NCBI GenBank assembly: GCA_963820315.1 | Contig: CAWFZK010000034.1 | Location: 62,001 to 126,000, forward strand | Length of the DNA stretch: 64,000 nucleotides | From: JACVRW01 sp963820315 | GTDB lineage: Bacteria; Actinomycetota; Thermoleophilia; Solirubrobacterales; Thermoleophilaceae | Reading direction: 5' to 3' | Part shown: positions 20,095-27,785 of the stretch, piece after piece | Numbering within the stretch: the first letter of the stretch is position 1 | Layout: every line of letters begins with the position of its first letter | Translations under genes and position numbers: made by a program | The notes under the pieces: model-generated | Told to the model about the DNA's origin: nothing | Database searches by the model: none | What the model saw: only the letters and a program-made list of their open reading frames with translations

Positions 20095-20910
20095 ATGGAA
20101 CCCTGGCTTGCCGCGTTGATCATCCTTGGTGTCGCCGCGCTGAGCGCAGCCGGCATGCTCCTCGTCCGCCGGCGCGCGCCGGCGGGAACGTTCTTCAACG
20201 ATCCGATTCCGGGTGGTGCCGTGTACACGGTGGCGGGTACCGCCTACATGGTCATCCTCGCCTTCGTCTTCTTCATCGCATTCGAGAGCTACGGCGGCGC
20301 CAAGGCCGACGCCGAGGAGGAGGCGACCGCCACGCTCGCGATGTTCCACGCCGCCGGCGCCTTCGGCCCGGCGCCCCGCGCCGAGCTGCAGGGGCAGATG
20401 ATCTGCTACGGGCGCGAGGTCATCTCGGACGGCTGGCCCGCGATGCGGGAAGGCGGAGGGAGCCCGGTGGTGGACGCGAGGGTCTCGGCGATGGAGGAGT
20501 CCGCCGACCAGCTCCCCGTCAACGACGCCAAAGAGGCCGCCGCCTTTGAACACTGGTTCGCGTTGAACGAGGAGCGGCGACATGGACGGCAGGGCCGGAT
20601 CGGCGAAGCAGAAGGATTGGTGCCCCCGGTTGTCTGGTTGATCCTGATCATCGGCGCGGTGGTGGTGATCTCCTCGGTCGCCCTTTTCGCGGACCGTGAG
20701 GAGGCCGCAATTACGCAGGCAGCACTGGCCGCCGCGATCGCGATCATCGTCGTCTCGGGGCTGGTCCTGGTGCGATTTCTCGACAAGCCGTATGAAGACA
20801 AGAGCGGCAGCATCAAACCGACGGCGATGGAGAGGGCGCTCGTGCTGATGGAGACGGACCATCGAGAGCACGAGGGAGCGGTCATCCGGTGCGCCGACCT
20901 AGCCGGTTGA
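20095..20910 (+). CDS. DUF4239 (bestrophin-like) membrane protein
   Basis: 271 residues. Helix 1 is at 4-24; a second span is around 45-65 (VAGTAYMVILAFVFFIAFES), followed by a long soluble loop (about 66-180) and two C-terminal spans (LVPPVVWLILIIGAVVVI and AAAIAIIVVSGLVLVRFLD). This 2+2 topology with GTAY in span 2 is the DUF4239 pattern. Function is unknown; a channel role is only suggested by distant bestrophin resemblance. It lies alone between the HAF gene and a 350-base gap. Confidence 0.8.
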   Translation: MEPWLAALIILGVAALSAAGMLLVRRRAPAGTFFNDPIPGGAVYTVAGTAYMVILAFVFFIAFESYGGAKADAEEEATATLAMFHAAGAFGPAPRAELQGQMICYGREVISDGWPAMREGGGSPVVDARVSAMEESADQLPVNDAKEAAAFEHWFALNEERRHGRQGRIGEAEGLVPPVVWLILIIGAVVVISSVALFADREEAAITQAALAAAIAIIVVSGLVLVRFLDKPYEDKSGSIKPTAMERALVLMETDHREHEGAVIRCADLAG

Positions 20911-20943
20911 GAGAGAACCGCGTCCCGACCGGCTAACCGCACC

Positions 20944-21175
20944 GTGGATCCCGCGCGCGGGGGCGATATCCACAGGGTGTGGTCGGACGCTTTGCCGGAC
21001 GCCCGTCGCTTCCTCGCTCCTGCTTTCCATCCGCCGGGCACCCGTTCGACCTCGCCGGCGCTCACCTTCTGCCCGACCTTGACCCGCGCGCTCGTGCAAT
21101 GCCCCCAACCGACCTTGTCGCCGCAGCCGAGCCCGGCGATATCGCGGTCGGCGCCCAGGGCCTAAGGCGAAGCTA
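20944..21175 (-). pseudogene. Possible remnant of an M23 (LytM)-like peptidase domain
   Basis: This gap has no convincing intact gene. On the minus strand one frame reads DIAGLGCGDKVGWGHC, TSARVKVGQKVSAGE and ASDHTLWISPPRAG, which resembles the GHL...VKVGxxVxAGxxIG loop of M23 endopeptidases, but no second metal motif or start codon is present. It also contains a GGATGGAAAGCAGGAG segment similar to the dispersed repeat core (see 24686). Low confidence: chance similarity is possible. Confidence 0.25.
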
Positions 21176-21182
21176 AATGTTG

Positions 21183-21212
21183 TTGGCGCTCCGTCAAGAA
21201 TCTTGTTAGCAT
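21183..21212 (+). promoter_or_regulatory. Candidate promoter upstream of the 112-residue gene
   Basis: TTGGCG and TAGCAT spaced by 18 bases in an unusually AT-rich patch, about 50 bases before the ATG at 21264. A direct repeat CCGTCAA occurs at about 21191 and 21215, flanking the -10 element, and could be an operator. Seen by eye only. Confidence 0.4.
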
Positions 21213-21263
21213 ACCGTCAACGACGAGTGTTCACGAAGTCGCGGAGCAGAACGGGATGAAGGC

Positions 21264-21602
21264 ATGACAGACAAGGAGCTGGACACCATCAAGGAGCTCG
21301 TCGCGCAGGCGCCGAGCACCGGCGCGGGCTACAAGGTCACTCTCGACTTCACCGTCTACGCACCCGACCGGATCGGCAGCCACCCGCGCGGCGCGGTGCT
21401 GATCTCGGGCAACCGCCACCAAGCCGATGGCGAGTTCGGCAACTGGGGCCGCTGGCTCACGCTCGAGGACAGATGGGCCTTCATCGAGCGCATGGGCACC
21501 TTCTGGGACGAGCTGGTCGCCATCAAGGACAAGCAGGCCGCTCGCGGCGGGATGGCGAAGTCGGCCTCGAAGGCGAAGCGCGCCCCCCGGACGCAGACGT
21601 AA
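21264..21602 (+). CDS. Hypothetical protein, 112 residues
   Basis: Starts MTDKELDTIKELVAQAPSTG with an AAGG ribosome site just upstream. The middle is beta-rich and aromatic (YKVTLDFTVYAPD, AVLISGNRHQADGEFGNWGR, WLTLEDRWAFIERMG) and the last 20 residues are Lys/Arg/Ala-rich. Codon use is like that of the neighbours. I do not recognise a family. It has its own apparent promoter. Confidence 0.7.
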   Translation: MTDKELDTIKELVAQAPSTGAGYKVTLDFTVYAPDRIGSHPRGAVLISGNRHQADGEFGNWGRWLTLEDRWAFIERMGTFWDELVAIKDKQAARGGMAKSASKAKRAPRTQT

Positions 21603-21718
21603 CGCTCGCCTACCTCGATTCAGGCAGCGGCGGCAGCGCCCCGCTGGAAGCCCTCGGCAGCGACCTCGCCGGTCGCTCGAGTCGGGCGTAGCAGTCCGTT
21701 TGCGGGGCGGCCCAGCGT

Positions 21719-22135
21719 CTAGTCGTCGCCGACGAGCCGCAGCTTCGGCCGGCTCTGCTCCGCCTTCAAGATCGCCGCCTGCCACTTCCCGGGCAGATCC
21801 CCAAAGGTGTACGCGTCGAGCAGCGCCTCGCGGAAGTCGCGGCGCTGCTGGTCGCCCATCTCCGAGAGCGGCGGGTAGCCGACGACCTTCACGACGCGCC
21901 GGCTGAGTTCCGCGCTTGCCATCGGGCCCGGCGTGGCCGGCTTGTGCTCGGTGCCTTGGTTCGCCGGCGGCGTCTCGCTCGGCCGGTGCTCGACCCCCGG
22001 ATTGTCATCCCGGTTGGGCGTGTCTCTCGGCGGACGCGCCGCGAAGGCCGGCGTCCCAGCCAGAGCTAGCCCCGCTACCAGCACTACGAATCTCGAAATC
22101 GTGTCATCCGGCCCCTGACGCTCGCCACTATCCAC
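21719..22135 (-). CDS. Secreted hypothetical protein
   Basis: 138 residues if GTG 22135 is used; the frame is open further upstream but that part overlaps a repeat and looks non-coding. A signal peptide is visible (ISRFVVLVAGLALAGTPAFAA). After it a Pro/Arg/Glu-rich linker leads to a compact helical domain: SAELSRRVVKVVGYPPLSEM, RRDFREALLDAYTFGDLPGK, WQAAILKAEQSRPKL. The final 33 residues are duplicated in degenerate form at 25584-25700. Function unknown. Confidence 0.65.
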   Translation of the reverse strand: MDSGERQGPDDTISRFVVLVAGLALAGTPAFAARPPRDTPNRDDNPGVEHRPSETPPANQGTEHKPATPGPMASAELSRRVVKVVGYPPLSEMGDQQRRDFREALLDAYTFGDLPGKWQAAILKAEQSRPKLRLVGDD

Positions 22136-22284
22136 GTAAACGCTCGCGACGCCCCAAGGTTCAAGAGTTGTCTGCGATGCACGGGGCCGGGCGCAATCCA
22201 CATGAACACGGGAGCCTCGCCTCCGGCGCCGATAACTGTCGGACGCCGGGCGGCAGTCGCCGCCGCCGGATCCAGCAGCGGCCG

Positions 22285-22360
22285 TCCCGTGCGCCTTCCA
22301 TCCAGAGCAGCACTTCCGCTTTTCATCCATCTCAGCAGCGAGAGGACGAGACGCTCGCTT
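22285..22360 (-). repeat. Dispersed repeat copy A (gap 22136-22442)
   Basis: On the minus strand this copy has GATGGATGAAAAGCGGAAGT followed by a GCTCTGGATGGAAGGC core, related to the 27361 copy (GTTGGACGAGGAGCGGAAGT then a GCATGGAAAGC core). On the plus strand the 17-mer TCCATCTCAGCAGCGAG (22326-22342) recurs exactly at 32228-32244. No gene is evident in the rest of this gap. Confidence 0.6.
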
Positions 22361-22442
22361 CCTCGCGACAGCAGAGCTCCGGTATCAGTTGCGTCCGCTT
22401 GCGCAGCCCGTCGGCTGCCCCGGCGGCGAGTATCGTTGCCCC

Positions 22443-23549
22443 GTGTCACAGGATCAGCAGGTCCGAAAGGGCTATCTGCTGCTTTCCGACATCTCCGGCT
22501 ACACGGCGTTTCTCACCGGCACCGAGCTTGAGCACGCCAACGCGATCGTCCGTGAGCTGACCACGCTCGTCCGCGTACAGCTTTCACCTCCGATGCGCTT
22601 CCTGAAGCTCGAGGGCGACGCCGTCTTCTGCCATGCGGACGCGACATCGTTCGAGCATGGCGAGCGGCTTCTCGAGCTGATTGAAGCCTGTTACTTCGAC
22701 TTCTCCAACCGCCTCCTGGACATGGAGCGCGAGACGACGTGCCGCTGCGCCGCGTGCGCGTCGATTGGCTCGCTCGATCTGAAGTTCGTGGTCCACTACG
22801 GCACATACGTGATCGTGTCCGCGGACGATCGGGAGGATCTCGCTGGGCCGGACGTCATCCTCGTCCACCGCCTGCTGAAGAACACCGTGAGGGCTGGCGG
22901 CGGGCCCCAGGCCTACGCCTTCCTCACCGAGCCCTGCCTGCAGCGCCTGCCCCAGTCGTTCGACCTCCCCTCGCACAGCGAATCCGACGAGTCATTCGGG
23001 CCGATCACGGGCGGCGTTCACAATCTCAAGCCGGTCGTTGCCCGGATGCGCGAGGCTCGCCGCGTCCACATCGGCTCGGAGGAGGCCGATCTGGAGATCA
23101 GCTTCGGCGAGCACCCCTACCTACCCGCCGTTCTCTGGCAGTACTTCGTCGATCCCGAGAAGCGGCTGCGCTGGCAGCCACTGCAGACCGCGATCGAGAA
23201 CCAGCCGAACGAGCAAGGAAGGCTCGGGGCCGGGGCCTCGAGCCATTGCGCCCACGGGGTCGGCGGCGACGCGCTGCGCGAGTACCTCGACTGGCGCCCG
23301 TACAGCTACTTCACTAACCGCTTCACGCCCCTGGGTCGAGGGCCGCACTTCTTCCCTGGCATCGAGACATTCGACTTCATCCCCACCGACACGGGAACGA
23401 GGGTCGACTACAGGTTTCGACTGGAGGATTGCGGACCGTTGACGCGTCTTCGATTCCGCGTCTTCCGGCCCGGAGGTCGCAGAGTGCTGGGCCGGTCCCA
23501 AAAAGCGCTCAGGAGGGCCCTCGACGAGGACGCCTCCACCGAACGGTAG
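22443..23549 (+). CDS. DUF2652 cyclase-like protein with C-terminal SRPBCC-like domain
   Basis: 368 residues from GTG 22443. The N-terminal part (about 1-180) resembles class III adenylate/guanylate cyclase homologues of DUF2652: KGYLLLSDISGYTAFLTGTE, LKLEGDAVFCHAD, and a Cys patch TTCRCAACASIGSLDLKFVV then HYGTYVIV. The first metal Asp of cyclases is present in SDISGY. The C-terminal half (about 215-368) has LPAVLWQYFVDPEKRLRWQP, YSYFTNRFTP, GTRVDYRFRLED, the helix-grip pattern of SRPBCC/polyketide-cyclase domains. Catalytic activity is uncertain. Confidence 0.82.
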   Translation: MSQDQQVRKGYLLLSDISGYTAFLTGTELEHANAIVRELTTLVRVQLSPPMRFLKLEGDAVFCHADATSFEHGERLLELIEACYFDFSNRLLDMERETTCRCAACASIGSLDLKFVVHYGTYVIVSADDREDLAGPDVILVHRLLKNTVRAGGGPQAYAFLTEPCLQRLPQSFDLPSHSESDESFGPITGGVHNLKPVVARMREARRVHIGSEEADLEISFGEHPYLPAVLWQYFVDPEKRLRWQPLQTAIENQPNEQGRLGAGASSHCAHGVGGDALREYLDWRPYSYFTNRFTPLGRGPHFFPGIETFDFIPTDTGTRVDYRFRLEDCGPLTRLRFRVFRPGGRRVLGRSQKALRRALDEDASTER

Positions 23550-23669
23550 CCGGCCCGCTCCCCGATGCAAGCAAGCGCCAGTGCGCCTTCGCTGGGATGC
23601 TCGCAACGGCCGAGAAGCTCGCAGGGTGGCCCGCGCGCCTGCTTCTGCCTCAGAGCGGTCGCGGGACTA

Positions 23670-24311
23670 TTAGGCGAGCGCAGACTCGACATCGGAGGCG
23701 ACGTTCGTGCCGTGGCGGCGGGCGGCGCGGAAGGCCTTGTCCCGCGCTTCTGGCTCGGCGGCGTCGTATGCGCCGCCGACCCAGCCGCACTCGCAGGCCG
23801 GGACGAAGCTGGGCTTGCCATCGGCGACGTGCCAAACGTGGACGCGGTCCTGCGGTCGATGGGCGCTAGCGCGAGACAGCCTGCGCACGGCAAAGGGGAA
23901 GACGACCACCGCCGTCACCACGATCACCAGCACGTAGCAGATGACTCCGACCTCCACCGGCGTGGCCAGCTCGTCGTCGCGACCCCTCGGATGGGTCCAG
24001 AAGAACGCGACCACTAACGACACGGCCCAGGCGATCCCAACCCACCCAAGCACACGGCGGGCTGTACCGCCGAGCTGGTCCACGCGTGTCCGGTACCAGA
24101 CAACGGCAAGCACGGTTGCGAGGCCGGCGGCGGCCCCTACGACAAGCGCCGGCAAAGTCGACGACGCGGACCGCTCATAGGCGCGCACGACGAGCCCGGC
24201 ATCCAGCACGATCACGAACACCAGCAGCGCGGTCCCGAGCACGAGCCCCGCGATAAGCCCCAGCATCAAACGCAGGTCCGACAGACGTCGTCGTGTGCGC
24301 CCGGAGACCAC
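23670..24311 (-). CDS. Four-helix membrane protein with C-terminal soluble domain
   Basis: 213 residues from GTG 24311. Hydrophobic spans near 15-38 (LMLGLIAGLVLGTALLVFVI), 52-72, 87-105 and 122-142. The C-terminal about 65 residues are soluble and contain a WHVADGKPSFVPACECGW block, with a CxC pair, then basic helices. Terminal sequence is typical of membrane proteins with an Arg-rich N-terminus inside. No family recognised. Confidence 0.72.
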   Translation of the reverse strand: MVSGRTRRRLSDLRLMLGLIAGLVLGTALLVFVIVLDAGLVVRAYERSASSTLPALVVGAAAGLATVLAVVWYRTRVDQLGGTARRVLGWVGIAWAVSLVVAFFWTHPRGRDDELATPVEVGVICYVLVIVVTAVVVFPFAVRRLSRASAHRPQDRVHVWHVADGKPSFVPACECGWVGGAYDAAEPEARDKAFRAARRHGTNVASDVESALA

Positions 24312-24466
24312 CCCCTCCCGTATACCCGAATCGGCGCGACTGCCCGCGCGCCTCCTCTCTCGCCACCGTCGCGCTGTCGCTATTCATGCGAGGCGGGCGT
24401 TCGCAGTCAGGTCCCGATTCGGCGATCAAAGGACGCACCGAGACGCCTCATTCGGCGACCGCCTCG

Positions 24467-24623
24467 TCATCCGTGGTGTTGCCGCTTGGCGAGTGCGAAG
24501 CAGTCGCGGCACCACCAGGTCCGCCCATCCGGAGAGGTTCGGCGCTTCGCGAAAAGCGTCGAGCTGCTTGGTCTCGCCGCACTTTGTACAGCGCTTCTCC
24601 GCCACCAGCGCGCAGTGTTCCAC
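24467..24623 (-). pseudogene. Small zinc-ribbon protein, one frameshift
   Basis: The first frame from GTG 24623 reads VAEKRCTKCGETKQLDAFRE, and the +1 frame then reads RTSPDGRTWWCRDCFALAKR and ends at 24467. Together they match the CxxCGExKxLxxF...xPDGRxxWCRxC pattern found at the N-terminus of recombination-endonuclease-VII-like and other phage-associated HNH proteins. The shift lies near 24541 in a GCGCCG context. It is about 51 residues, too short for the nuclease domain. A related degenerate gene lies at 33532-33800. Confidence 0.6.
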
Positions 24624-24685
24624 TGCGACCCGGGGCGAGGGGGCGCCAGCACGCCGAATAACCGTGGGTCACGCCCGAGTCAGGC

Positions 24686-24708
24686 GACTGTTGCTTTGCA
24701 TGGAAAGC
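24686..24708 (+). repeat. Dispersed repeat copy D
   Basis: Contains TTGCTTTGCATGGAAAGC (24691-24708); with five more bases upstream it is identical over 23 bases to 26379-26401. The core TGCTTT-GCATGG-AAAGC(A) can fold as a short hairpin. It lies between the zinc-ribbon remnant and carbonic anhydrase. Confidence 0.7.
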
Positions 24709-24785
24709 GATAGCAACCGCCTCTGCTGGTCCCGGATGCGGGGACGACGCGCCCATTAGGAGATCGCGGGGCGCTTAGCCGCGGG

Positions 24786-25277
24786 TCACGTGACCTCGCG
24801 CAGACGGCCGGTTTCGACCTCGTAGATGAATCCGCGAATCGAGTCCTTGTTGGGAATGAACGGGCTCGACTTGATCCGGTTGATGGATTGGAGCACGTCT
24901 CCCCCGAGATCGTCAAAGGCCTCGGCCGACCAGGCGGGCTTGATGCCGGTGTCCTTCTGGATGGCTCGTCTGAAGTCTTCGTCGTTGAAGGTGAGCATGC
25001 CGCAGTCGGTGTGGTGCATGAGGATGATTTCCTCGGTGCCGAGGAGCCGCTGAGAGATCGCCAGCGAGCGGATTTCGTCGTCGGTGACGACGCCGCCGGC
25101 GTTGCGGATCACATGCGCGTCGCCCAACTCGAGCCCGAAGATCGGATACGGGTTCACGCGGGCGTCCATGCACGCCAGGATCGCGACCTTCTTGGCGGGG
25201 GGCATCGGCAAGTCGCCCTTGTCAAAGCCCTCGGCATGCTTCTCGGCGTTCTTCAGCAGGTCGTCCGTCGTGGTCAT
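24786..25277 (-). CDS. Beta-class carbonic anhydrase
   Basis: Interconverts CO2 and bicarbonate with one zinc. 163 residues from ATG 25277 (MTTTDDLLKNAEKHAEGF); an upstream ATG would add eight residues. Zinc ligands C36, H89 and C92 and the D38/R40 catalytic dyad are seen in ILACMDARVNPYPIFGL and LMHHTDCGM. RNAGGVVTDD is conserved. Length and sequence match the short subclass exemplified by mycobacterial Rv1284. It is monocistronic, flanked by repeats. Confidence 0.95.
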   Translation of the reverse strand: MTTTDDLLKNAEKHAEGFDKGDLPMPPAKKVAILACMDARVNPYPIFGLELGDAHVIRNAGGVVTDDEIRSLAISQRLLGTEEIILMHHTDCGMLTFNDEDFRRAIQKDTGIKPAWSAEAFDDLGGDVLQSINRIKSSPFIPNKDSIRGFIYEVETGRLREVT

Positions 25278-25518
25278 AACCGGCTCCTCGCGAATAGGCA
25301 AAACGCTGCCGAAATTGTCGCATTTCCCTCAGCCACTGGGTCCGTCGGCGGGGCTCACGGCACCCGTGCCGGGTGCTCGAAGTTGGCTGCGTGGGCCCGG
25401 CACGGCCTGGTCTCGCTCCGCGCCAGGCTCCCGCGCGGGACACCGTTACAGGAGTTCGGGGCATCCGAACGAAGCCGCCGGGTGGACGCGGCTCCCCACG
25501 GACGCCCACTCCGGCTAG

Positions 25519-25550
25519 CGCATTGGACGAAAAGCAGCACTCGAGTCGGG
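25519..25550 (+). repeat. Dispersed repeat copy E (partial) at the edge of a duplicated block
   Basis: TTGGACGAAAAGCAGCAC resembles the left half of the 27361 copy and the 22285 copy. It directly abuts CTCGAGTCGGG, the first bases of a block also present at 21676. The repeat may mark the recombination boundary of the duplication. Confidence 0.45.
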
Positions 25551-25583
25551 CCGTAGCAGTTCGCTTGCAGCGGCGGCCCAGCG

Positions 25584-25700
25584 TCTAGCCGCCGCTGACG
25601 ACCCGCAGTGTCGGCCGGCTTTGCTCTGCCGTCAGGATCGCCGCCCGCCACTTGCCGGGCAGATCCTCGAAACTGCCGGCCTCGAGGAGCACTCTCGACG
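25584..25700 (-). pseudogene. Truncated duplicate of the 3' end of the 21719 gene
   Basis: The frame reads LLEAGSFEDLPGKWRAAILT then AEQSRPTLRVVSGG and a TAG stop. The 21719 gene ends LLDAYTFGDLPGKWQAAILK-AEQSRPKLRLVGDD. Nucleotide similarity extends past the stop from about 25534 (matching 21676) to about 25680 (matching 21800). There is no start or signal peptide, so it is a partial segmental duplication. The remaining gap up to 25818 shows no gene. Confidence 0.7.
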
Positions 25701-25818
25701 CTGAAGGCCCTGGAAGCTCGAGACCAGTGGGCGCGAGGCGGGGCTTGACCTGGGGCGCCCGGAGGTGTAGTTCACGACTTACGGCAGGCGCCTGGCGTTA
25801 ACCAAAGGAGGGCTTCCA

Positions 25819-26268
25819 GTGCGGAGGAGATTTCTGTTCGCGGTGTTCTGTTTGGGGACGGCGGCGGCCGCCATCTTCGCGGGGACCGCGACGGCCGACC
25901 GCGTCTACCACACGGAGCGGCTTGAGCTGAGTGGCGTCGGCGGCGCACCGGGTGGCGGAATCGTCGTGAACATTCATGCAAATGGCCCGAACGTCTACGC
26001 GCACGAGATATACGTCCTTCGGCACGCAGTTCCTGGGACCTATCAGGTGCGCCTAACGCTGTTTCCGACCAGTTCGGACTGCACGGGACCGAGCACAGTA
26101 ATTCCGACGGCCATGCTCTCGACCAATGCGCGGGGCAATGGCAGAGCCGACGTCAAGTTCACCCCTGCCGACGTTGGGGAGTTGCGCGGCACGACCGTCA
26201 GCATCTTTTGGAGCCTGACCGGGCCAGCGACGTATGCGACCGACTGTACGGTTGTAACGCTCGACTGA
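25819..26268 (+). CDS. Secreted hypothetical protein with beta-sandwich-like body
   Basis: 149 residues from GTG 25819, preceded by a strong AAAGGAGG ribosome site 7 bases upstream. Signal peptide at about 1-27 (MRRRFLFAVFCLGTAAAAIF to ATA-D). The mature part is Thr/Val/Gly-rich and strand-like (GGGIVVNIHANGPNVYAHEI, GTYQVRLTLFPTSSDCTGPS, RADVKFTPADVGELRGTTVS) with two cysteines that could pair. Extracytoplasmic location is clear; function unknown. Confidence 0.78.
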   Translation: MRRRFLFAVFCLGTAAAAIFAGTATADRVYHTERLELSGVGGAPGGGIVVNIHANGPNVYAHEIYVLRHAVPGTYQVRLTLFPTSSDCTGPSTVIPTAMLSTNARGNGRADVKFTPADVGELRGTTVSIFWSLTGPATYATDCTVVTLD

Positions 26269-26578
26269 TCCGCCCGTGGCAGGAGCGCGACCGTAGGGGC
26301 GGCTCAGCTCTGCGCTCGCCATTGGCAGAGCCTAGATCGAAGGGGATAGCCGGGCGAGCGATGTTGAGCCTCTGGCCGGACTGTTGCTTTGCATGGAAAG
26401 CAGCACTGGGCGCGGGCTTGCGGCCGCGTCGTCGGTCGACGTCTGGCGTCTCTCTCCAGCGCGCGGAGCCCCGCCGTCCCCTCCCTCGGCGGGGCGTCGC
26501 ACTTCCCGCGCCAGCCAAGCGATCGCCTACGCCCAGCTCGGTCGGCCTGTGGGTCCTGTCCCTGGCGTTGCCGAGGCG
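26269..26578. other. Gap holding dispersed repeat copy C
   Basis: No convincing gene. CCGCCC...GGGCGG inverted repeat at about 26270-26304 could end transcription of the secreted gene. Repeat copy C, with TTGCTTTGCATGGAAAGC at 26384-26401, is the main recognisable element. Frames covering the rest are Arg/Pro-rich and look like shadows. Confidence 0.5.
26379..26401 (+). repeat. Dispersed repeat copy C
   Basis: 23 bases identical to 24686-24708. The hairpin arms TGCTTT and AAAGCA are perfect here, with a GCATGG loop. Confidence 0.7.
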
Positions 26579-27187
26579 TCAGGCCCCGGGCTGAACCTCG
26601 ATGGTGGTCGTGTTTGTGAGGGCGTTTCCGTTCGTGAAGATCTGGATCTCGTGCGACCCGGGCGTGAGCGGGTGCAGCAGCGCGACCCACCCGTCCCCCA
26701 CCGACTGACCCGTCGTCCCCGCCTCCAGGCCGAAGATGTTGTCCGGTGGCAGGACGAAGTTGAGCAGCGCGGTCTGGACCTGGGTGAGCGCGATCGGCCG
26801 GCCGTCGAGGGTGGCGGTCACCGGTTCGAACTCAACGACATTGTCCCTCGCGCACTCGCGCAGCTCGTCCTCGTTGTCCCCGTGGAACGGTGGATCCTCA
26901 ACCGTGCTGCACTCGGCGCTGTAGGCGGCCACGAAAACCCTCGTCCCTGGCTTGACGACGCACGTGAATTCCGACCCACCGCCAAATGGCGCAACGATTT
27001 TCGCGCCGAGCTGAATGCAAGGGTCGCCGCCCGTGAATGGATTGTCGGCGACCGGCGTCTCAAGGACCGTCGTCCACAGGTCCCCGAGCAGCCCGGACAG
27101 CTTCCGGTCAGGGACGGCGGCCGCCGACGGAGCGGTCACCGCGGCGATGGCGGCGACTACCAAGAAGACCCGACACAGACGCAACAT
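26579..27187 (-). CDS. Secreted hypothetical protein
   Basis: 202 residues from ATG 27187 with an AGGAGGAGC ribosome site directly upstream; an earlier in-frame start would add 13 residues without one. Signal peptide about 1-25 (MLRLCRVFLVVAAIAAVTAP). Mature part: FTGGDPCIQLGAKIVAPFGG, a VKPGTRVFVAAYSAECSTVE strand pair, then GDGWVALLHPLTPGSHEIQI. Four cysteines are probably two disulfides. The end resembles Ig-like 'HPL-PG-H-I' folds seen in secreted actinobacterial proteins. Function unknown. Confidence 0.78.
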   Translation of the reverse strand: MLRLCRVFLVVAAIAAVTAPSAAAVPDRKLSGLLGDLWTTVLETPVADNPFTGGDPCIQLGAKIVAPFGGGSEFTCVVKPGTRVFVAAYSAECSTVEDPPFHGDNEDELRECARDNVVEFEPVTATLDGRPIALTQVQTALLNFVLPPDNIFGLEAGTTGQSVGDGWVALLHPLTPGSHEIQIFTNGNALTNTTTIEVQPGA

Positions 27188-27785
27188 GGCTCCTCCTGAG
27201 ATCGTCTGGTCGGTCGATGCTCTCAACTGTGAGCGAGCCGGTCAACCCGATTGGCACGCCAAGTAGACGTTATTTTGGTGCTCGTCGCCAGCGACCGCAG
27301 TAGCGACTACCGCTTTGAGGTAGAAGCGAGGGCGCCGGGTCGGTCGACCCGGCTATCAAGTTGGACGAGGAGCGGAAGTGCTTGCTCTGCATGGAAAGCA
27401 GAAGCGCCGCGCTCGTGGCCGCTGGGATTCCTTCTCAGGCGGTTGCGATATGCGCGGGCCTGAACCTGCGTTCGGCTATTTCTCATCAGCGGCGCGCAAC
27501 GGACGTGGGGCGCACCGTGGCACAGTGCCCGGACACGCACGGTTTCCCGTACCTGATGGGCCACGGGCGGCCGTCGTTAGGGGGCGCCGGGATAAGTTCG
27601 TGGTCGTTCCCACGATGCGACTCGGCATGCCCGGGTTGAGACTGTGCTTCAGCTGGACTCGCACAGCTCCGGACGAGCCGGAGCTTCCCTGATTCACATG
27701 AGGGCGCGCACCGCCCCCAAGATCGCCGCGGCCGCCGTGACGCCGATTACGCCCGGGGGCCAGGGCCACAGGAGGTTTGGACTCC
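27188..27785. other. Non-coding or degenerate gap with repeat copy B
   Basis: About 600 bases with no well-supported gene. Repeat copy B sits at 27361-27410. On the minus strand at about 27690-27800 a short frame LLWPWPPGVIGVTAAAAILG looks membrane-like but overlaps the 5' end of the 27786 gene; see rejected items. A ribosome site (AGGAGG, 27770-27775) belongs to the next gene. Confidence 0.5.
27361..27410 (+). repeat. Dispersed repeat copy B
   Basis: GTTGGACGAGGAGCGGAAGT is followed by TTGCTCTGCATGGAAAGC (27382-27399). This copy links the left half seen in copy A with the core seen in copies C and D, so it may represent the fullest form of the element. Confidence 0.65.

Noticed and set aside
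22136..22330. Upstream extension of the 21719 gene to 22330
   Set aside because: The added 65 residues are Arg-rich and run into a dispersed repeat; the signal peptide places the start near 22135.
25264..25301. Upstream ATG of the carbonic anhydrase (MPIREEPV extension)
   Set aside because: The second ATG starts exactly at the family N-terminus; the extension is not needed.
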